64,000 nucleotides of DNA. It comes from Phoronis australis (lineage: Eukaryota; Phoronida; Phoronidae). This document shows positions 39,401-48,400 of this stretch, one piece after another; the first letter of the stretch is position 1, and each line of letters starts with the position of its first letter. Position numbers and translations under genes: made by a program. The notes beneath the pieces were generated by a model. The model saw nothing but the letters and a program-made list of their open reading frames with translations, was not told the DNA's origin and made no database searches. The DNA lies in contig NMRA01000109.1 in NCBI GenBank assembly GCA_002633005.1, positions 869,880-933,879 of the forward strand. The letters run 5' to 3'.

Positions 39401-42400
39401 CTAGCACAGTACAACCCATAAGTATTCAGTCAAAATGACCTGGAATTCCCACATCATCATGGCTGGGCGGAAGCCGAATTCATTGTCACAGTAGTCTAAG
39501 TTAACTCAAAAGTGGGAATTATGAGGGATTAACAGAAAAGTTAATTAGAATTTGGACAAGGAATGACTTGAGGAGTTGAAAACTAACAGAGGGTGCAACA
39601 GCAGTTGTATTCATCTAAATATCGACTGGTGCTGGCAGTCTCGCCATATACCTCTGCATAAAATTTGATCGTGATCCGTCAAGCAGTTTTTGAGATAATC
39701 GATGCACAAAAAATGGTTTGTCAAAAACTAAAATGGCCAACACAGTAGCCAAATCCATTCAACAATCAACTGGTACTAGCGCATCCCTGCTAAGTACCTG
39801 TATACCAAATTTCACCATGATCCGCCAAATGGTTCTTGAGATAGCTGTCGGACAAGAAATGATAACAACGGGTCAACCAACCGACTAACTATATGCGACC
39901 ACAAGTTTTTACAGGTGCAGAAAACTTCCATGTGAGATCACAACTCTTAAGTCAGTTGCCAGAAACATGCTTTTCAAAGACACCTGTGACCAGTACTTTA
40001 GGCAGCCACCAGGTGTCTGTAATTTCAAAAATATTTTTTCTATTTCATGAACCTACAAATCTCAAAGTGTTACCACAAATGCTTTTAGGTTGCTATGCCA
40101 AGTGAATATTGGAGCTTGTCTACCTGACTTCACATATTTTTATAAAAAGATTCACCAGTTCAGTGTTGCAATAATTTTCATTCTAATATACTGTACAACA
40201 TGTGTCTGCAATCAAGTTGCCTATGACTTGAATAATGGCAGGGTTCATATTGCACATCGTACACTAGCAACATGGGCTTGTTTTGTTGTTTTTGTACTTT
40301 TCGGGTATCTGCCAAATGAGCTTTTGGTGAGTTTTGAAGTTTTTTAGAGGCTATTGAGATCGGTATTTGGCTGAAAATACCTACCTGTCAACATTTGTAG
40401 GACAGAAAACACCAACCACTTATAACATTTTACTTGTTTCAAGAAGAACCACCTGTAATTTAAATTTTCTTCAGAAGACAACCACCCAACTACCGCTGCC
40501 CCCCCCACCCGGCACCTTTCCCACAGGGAAACATCTTTCAACATCAATAAATTCTAACCACAAATAATTGATAATTGGAAACCAGTATATTATGATCACA
40601 GGGTAAAATTGTTGAAATTATCATACCGGCGTAGTCGAATTCAGCGCATTTCAGTACAGCACTGAAAACCCGTGTGATCTAAGAGTGTGAACGGACTTCT
40701 TGTAAATCACAAAGGTTGGGGTCCACTTTCAGTTTACAACCTCCTTGGAATTGCCATCAATTTCACCTTCGTGTGCTCGTGCTCTGCTGTATTTCACTTA
40801 AAGCCTATCCCTGAATATTTGTTTAACGTGAACGAATGGGAAAAATAAATTTGTATAACTTGCCAGATTCAAGGGAAAAGTAAATTGTAGCCACTTAACA
40901 GAAGACTGAGTCACCTGAGTGTCAACTGTAGCATAGTGGTATTGCAGGACTAGTGGGTTAGAGAATTTACTCCAAATGGAAGTCCAGTTTGAAAGATTTC
41001 TTACATACTCTCAACGAGAAGCTGCAGCAGTCATAGCAAAAGTTCATGCAGAACCTCGCTTGGTCACACAATATTAGAAGCGTATAAAAACAGTAACCTT
41101 CTCAACAGATGGGCAAAACTTGATAAACCCCAAAAAGCAACAAAGGGCAAAAATTATCATGTATGATGCTACCTCAATACACAAACTGATGATTTGCTCG
41201 AGCTGTGAACGTAAGAATTTTGGCGTAGTCTCTGCAATGTCCACAAGGCACTTGAGTAAGGAATCATCTTCTTGCGTCTCGAGCGACTTCACCACCGCCT
41301 GAAACAAGATTTAGCAGGAGTCAAATAGATGTGTTCTCCTCAAATGGAAGTTTAAAGCACATTCTAAATTTCAAGAGCCTTTACCCTTTTCATTGACTTG
41401 AAAAATACTCCAAATGAAAGTCTTGTAAAGGAGTTTAGATTTTTGCTCATTAGTGACATTTTCAGTGTTGGTTGTCTGGGAATATTGTCACAGGACAAGA
41501 CGAGAGTTTTTAGAAAGAAAGTGTTTCAAGTCCACTGTCGTGCTGATCTAAAGTGTAATTTTCTTGTGTTTTGACACTGGGTGTATACCTCTAAGGATGT
41601 TAAGTCAGAAACGTCTAATCCTTACATTTGTCATTGCCAGCCTATTCTTTAAACTGGTTGATATGTTTACTTTTGAAAAAAGCCTTAGGTACGCCTCAAA
41701 CGCTGATAACTAGTACATAGGCGTCACATTGACGAACTTACCTGTATAATACCAGGTAGTAGATCTCTGAAGTTGATCAGTATGTGTTGGTCATTCTCAT
41801 TCTCAGTGAGGAATGACGTTGCTGCTTTGACGGCTTCAAATCTCACCTGGAAATGGAACATACACTATACACACACATTGACAAGGAGCAGGATATTGTA
41901 TCAGAAGATGTAACACAGCTGAGGGAAAGGCACTTTTTTCTCAAAACAAGAGCAACGCGAAGTGTTGATATGCACCCACCGTGTGCATTGCATATACAGC
42001 GCATATACAAGGGATTATTACTATGTTAAACATCCCCACTAGATGGAGCAATGGAAGTTAACTTAAAATAGCCTCAAGAAGGTGCATAGCAAGTCAACAA
42101 AGCTCTCCTCAATAGCAACACGCTTGATAAGACTGCAAAAATAAAATTGAAACTGGCACTGTAGTCAGATACATCCAAACATTTGTCATATGTTGTCGCG
42201 CTTACAGAAATAGACTTGCCAAATTTCAAAAAGAACCAGCAGTGAAAAACAAGCTAAACTGCCACTAGGGGTGGCACAGTAGTAAGTGCCATCCAAAAAT
42301 CATCGTTACATGTTCTCTTCCCAGTAAGAAGATATATGTCAAAATTTTCATAATCATCCTAAGAGTAGTTTGGTTGAGAGGGGACACCAAAAACAGACTC

Positions 42401-45400
42401 AAAATTAATAAAATGACCACTAGGTGGTGTGAACTATGTCAAATCCATTTAAAAACGGACATGTGTCAACACTTCTATTTACCAAATTTCACAAAAAATC
42501 CGTCAAGGAACTTCAAAGAAACAGAGGAAAATGGAGTGAAAATAAAATTGCCACCAGCGGGCACAGCAGTCGTCGTCACTTGTAATTACCTTCATGTAAA
42601 TACACTTGCCAAACATAACAAAGATCCGACACACCGGTACTCGGATCTGCTCAATAATTCGCTCATGCCGTCCCATCCATCAAAAAAACATCTCTGCTGC
42701 AAAATTTCATGAACATACACCAAGGGTTTCGGACATACAGCAGCAGACGCCAGACGAACAGAGATGATGGAAAAACCGAGAAATTTTAGCCTCGTGCACA
42801 AAAAAATAAAATTTGTATCAGTACGGTCTTATTGTGAGCTCTTGAAATCTGGCACATTTTAGGCTACTTTAAAAATAGGAGTATCAAATATCATCACATG
42901 TCATGCAACACCAAGATGGATCGCAGACAGACAAGTTTGTTGAAAATAATACATCTGTTTGTGAAAATCAACATATCCAGTCGGGAACCCCCCATAAACT
43001 ATCAAAACCTATGATTCTGGCTCCAGAAGCAAGCAAGCAAGTGATCATTCAACACAAGTGTGATCTCATGCAATACAAGACATAAGTAATCGGACAAAAT
43101 ACCATTTCTCCCATCATGACGATCAATTCCATTGACAGCAAAAAGTACTAGTAATAACTATCAGGGCACCAAAATTCTCATTACAGAATAGCTTAGTCCT
43201 TTAATAACTTTCATGTTAATTCGCCATCATTAACGGCCACACAAAAAGACTTTCTTATGATTTATTCAGGAATTGCACAGCGGCCACCAAGACAAGCAAA
43301 ATTCAGGTAATTTCCATAATTGCTCAATGCCAGTGAACCTTTGTTGCCTAACTTTCCTCCAGAAATGGGAATAAGGAATGGCAAGGACTCGGCACATAGT
43401 GCACATCTCACCTTAGAATTTCCCTGATCATTGATACATTGGCTCAACATTCCTTTAATATCATTCAAGTGCTGTGCCTGTTGATTACCAAATATTCCTG
43501 GAACACTCCTGCAAACAGCAAAATGAGCAATCATATAGGCAGCTTATGGCACGCATAATATCTTAGACTGTTTATTATTAAACCAACGCATCATTTTATC
43601 TTTTCGCACCTGAGAGACAAAGAGTTGTTACAGAAGTTATTCCAAACAAGTACTATGTTGGCACCCTCACATATACCACCTGACATCTTGACAATGAAAA
43701 CAGAACATGAAAAGGATAAATATATATGCACGTGGCATATCAACTAGAGTATTGGTCAATCATTTTTATCCCCACTTCTATTTTGATCACACCCACTTTA
43801 TTTCAAACAGATGCATTCCAAAATACAGGCTCAAAATGCAGGAAAAAGTTCCTTTCTTTGACTACAAACAAAATCTAATCGCAAAGACCTCACAAACAAA
43901 GAGCACGAAAGCTTTTTTTGCTCAAATCAATTTTAAATTCAAGTTCGGCTGAGTTAAAAAAGAAGTCAAAACATAATTTCTTTGATTCAGGGACATGTTG
44001 AATATTCAAACATTACAAAGCACATCGCCACCTGGTGATGAAGCATATTTCACTGTGTCGTCACTCCATATTGGACAAGATATTCAGACAACGTCCTTAA
44101 ATTTCCAATTGGATTTCCACTACATTCCATAACCAACACAACCACCAACACTTACCCAAAAAGGCTTAGTGCGCATTCTTTGATGTCGACATTCGTAGAA
44201 TGGGCAGCATTGAACAAGTACTGCAGGCACTCCGGCCAAGCATTGTTACCACTTTCATCTACAAACAGTTTTGGAAGTTAGTCTGATGTTAATGTATGTA
44301 AACTGGCATTCTTTTGCCCATACGTTAATGTTGTGCTCGTTCAGCAATTCTGAAGAGTTATTGCTTCATCAGAACTGACCAACTGGCTGAATTACTTGTT
44401 TATGAAACCAGATAGCATGATGAAATTCAAAATAGGCAACCATGAAATTTACCCATCACCCCACATCCGGCTAGAGAGCCTGTGTTGGAGACAGTGCGTG
44501 AACCAGGAGTGCCCCGAGCCATTCATGCATTATACTTTATAGCCAGACACTCTTGTTGGTTTGCTCAGAACAACTGGCACGTTTAACTGATGTCAAAATA
44601 GATGGCAATATTACGGGGAAATTCGGCTATAATTCACAGCAGAGTTTCACAACCACAAGGACTCTTTTAATTTCCATGTACACCAAAATGAAAGCCATAT
44701 TCCCACTAACGTTATGATATTCTCTTTGACTTTCAAAAAAGTGCTTTCGACCCTACTCCCAACTCATAAATGTAACAAAATGTCAAAGACAATATCTTTA
44801 AATATGAAGCAAATGACCACTTTGTAATGTGAGGGAGAGCACATGAAGAGTACAAACCAAGGAGATTTCGTGCCAGCTCAGCCAAGGCCTCACTAATTTT
44901 CTTTCTCACAGGTTGTTCGGTCACAGTTTCAATCTGCGACAATAGCTCCCTCTTGAGTGTGTTTTGAGTATCAACGCCAAGCGTAGGCCAGAGCTCGTCG
45001 AAGCTGGAGGTTAGCACTCGACGAAGCAACACAGCAGCCAATTTCCGCACCTATAAACAGGAAATTAAGTCATGAGGGATTGAAGTCAGTAAACACTTGA
45101 AATACAAGTGAAAAAGTAAAATACGATGGAAAATTGACCTCGCCCAGAACACTCGTACAGGCGCAGAGTAAACGTTTGACATTTACTTTATGTTTTTTTA
45201 AAGTCGTCACTTTTTATGAGCCCCAATCCAGGAATACGAGTGTCAAATATACAGACACTCATATTTTCAAGAGAACATTTTTGCCTGTGTCGGGCACTGG
45301 TCACAATTGTTTCTGATGGTAAAAGACTAAAACATTATTCAATGTCAATCTAGTAGCCAACATAAAAATACACACAAAAACACACTGCAGAATCTCCGTG

Positions 45401-48400
45401 AATTTTGGGCCAGTAGAATCCCACGTTTGTAAGCACAAAGTACCAGTGATGACTAACTTCACTTTGCAACACATGCCGATTCCAATAAATTTTCCAAACA
45501 TGTGATAGTATCCCGTTTAGCTATCTCATTGTTATGTAATTCTATAAGTATCTCACCCCATAGTCAAACTTTTTTCACATCTGAACCTTTTGATCGTTCT
45601 TTTAATTACCATAACACAACAGATAAGACTAAAATTCTGCGGGAAGAACAATTACATTATAATTGAAACCAGAAAATATTAGTTTGAATGCATACTTCAA
45701 CAGGAAGTATATCCTTCTTTGTTGAATTTAAGAGAAACTGCAACTTCGTGGCGTCAGCTATGTGTTGGTAGGCTTCCTGTAAATATAGAACAACATGGCA
45801 TTACTAACTTTGTTTTATAGACAATCCACAATCAATAACTCTCACACTAATTGACAACTTACATATCCGCTGAAATACAAGATGTTCAGTATTCCTAATT
45901 ACATATTCATCAGACCTGAGGACCATCAAAACTGCATATGAATACTTTGGACACCAGATTTGCAGATTTTTGGGTATTGACTAAACATAGAAATTTCGAA
46001 CTTTTCAGCATGTTAGCCTATTGGAACTGTGTTTAGTTTGTACTTTTCTTAGTTACTTATCTCTGAAACAGGTTACTGCAATACACACGAATTCACGAAT
46101 TCTCCAGGGTGCTTAGTTGGTGGGTCATGCTTGTTGTCGTGAAAAGATCCAATTAATCAACAGAAAGGTTCCTTATTGAACTTAAAATTTATGTTAATAC
46201 ATGCCGCAACACAACAAAGATTTTCAAGCTTCAAAGGTTAAACTTGTTTCTTGAACCAAAAAATATAAAGATCTGAAAAAAGTGCTCATGATATTGTACT
46301 GGACAATGTTTTACACCAGACGACATGCTCTTAACTATTCATAAAAGACATGATGTCATATTCCCTGGCATGACCAGTGTAAAAATTGCCAATTGCCGAT
46401 TTGGACAACTTGAAAAAAGTTTGATCACGGCACAGGCATCCTCAGCTTCTGATCATCCCCATTACACGTATATAATACTACAAGGTATGACACTACGGAC
46501 AAGGAATTCCACGGGTGCTTCACTTCAGCCATCCATATCAAACACAAAACTCAATAAATTTACACAAAACAGGGTTTCAACAAACCATTAGCAATTGTTA
46601 TTTCTTTTAATACCATTCACAGTGTTCTGCTCCAGCGAATTTGCAAAAAAATTGTGGTCAAAGCCCAAAAAATGTTCCCAAAAAGCCCACACATACTTCC
46701 TCCTTTGATGGTTTGGAATTATCCGATGAGTGACGGATGGACGGCAATTGCCGGTTCGTCACGGAAGATTACAAAATCATCAGGCTAAGGGTGGAGTTGT
46801 CGATGTCGTGACTTTAAGTTACTTATAGGATAGTTCCGTACCGTCCTTGACCTCGAACCGTCAAAGGAGGAACTATGCATGGGTGTTCAGGGAATTTCTT
46901 TGTGCCTTGACCCAGGCCTTCATGCAGGGTAGGTCCTGGGCGTCCACTAATCTGGAAGCCCTGGCAAGGACACCCAATGTAAGGTTTGGAGCCCAGTCAA
47001 TCAGAATTTCTCCTTTGGACACCCACATTGTAAGATTACTAGGATACCCCAGCAGGCCTTTATGCAGCGGACTTCCTGGGCGTCCAAATGGACTCTCTAG
47101 CACTAATATGGACACCCTGGCAAGGACCCCAATGAATCACTTGGACGCCCACTATCAATAGGAACCTTTCAAGTTTGGACACACACATTGTAATGATTAC
47201 TAGGAAGCCTACAAAGAGTCACAGTGGTGGCTTTTTTCAAAGCAGGAAGAAATATACAATGTATATACAAAATACAATGTTGCTATGCTCACACTTGGTT
47301 AACAGCATTGTAAAAGTCTTGGTCTACGCATTTTTTTTTATAGTAAAAATGCTCACTACAGAGGGCTGTTTTGTAAATTTAGATGTAAAAACCTTATTCT
47401 ATGAATTTTTTTTGTAAAAAAATCTGTGTGTTTGGGGGGATTGCTGGGGGTGGGGGGTTACGCGTCGGAATCATGGACGCCCTGGAATATTGGGAACCCC
47501 ATTTTGGACACCCTATTTTCGAAATCCTGGATAAAGCCCTGCCTTGAACCCGAATATTTTGCAAACTCGCTGGAGCAGGACACTGTGAACGGTATTAGAA
47601 GAAAGATCAACTGCTAATGGTTTGTTGAAATCCTGTTTCGTGTAAATATATTGAATTTTGTGTTTGATATGGCCAGCTGAAATGAAGCACCCGTGGAATT
47701 TCTTGTCCCTAGTGTCATACCTTGCGATATTATATATAGTGTATTGGGGACAATCAGAAACTGAGGTAGGCAATGACCATCGCCTCTGTTGGCCTGAACC
47801 AGAGGCGATGTAGAGGCTATAGGCGCTCTGTACGCCGGAAGCTTTTCGGCGAATTATGCCTCGCACCGACTAAACCATCAAAGCCACGTTGTTATAACTA
47901 CCTTTTGCGCATAGACGAACACCTTAGGAGGTTGTCGATGTGTTTAAGTTCTTCCAACTCGAACAAATACTCCCGTTATGAAACTTTTTCTTCGAGCAGT
48001 CCCTATTTCAGTTCCCAAAATCGTGAAATCAACTTTTTCATTTTTTTAACCAGGCCGAAGGTCAGAAGTTGCGGACCTACCGGCGAACTTTGAAAGCTGA
48101 AGTTCCCGCCCTTCGCGTACGTGCTGCCGGGAACCAGCCGTGCATTTGCCGTGTTGTTAAACATTAAAATGTCAAATATGTGCACAAAGACTATTAAATG
48201 TCATATCAACAGCATTTATTTTTATCAAATACAAACAATGATTCATTGAAATACAATCAGTTTCAAGTAACGCCAATTAAAGACAAGTATAAGTGGTGGC
48301 ATTTTGGAAACGAACATTTGACTGACAAGACCGCAATGGCTCACCTTTGGCCTATTTAAAGATTGAGGTCATGAATTGGAGCGTGCGCAGTATAAAAATG

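Noticed and set aside
47513-48093. Frames over 100 codons on both strands, repeated near 50.8 kb
   Set aside because: They lie in the long inverted arms of the fold-back elements and mirror each other.
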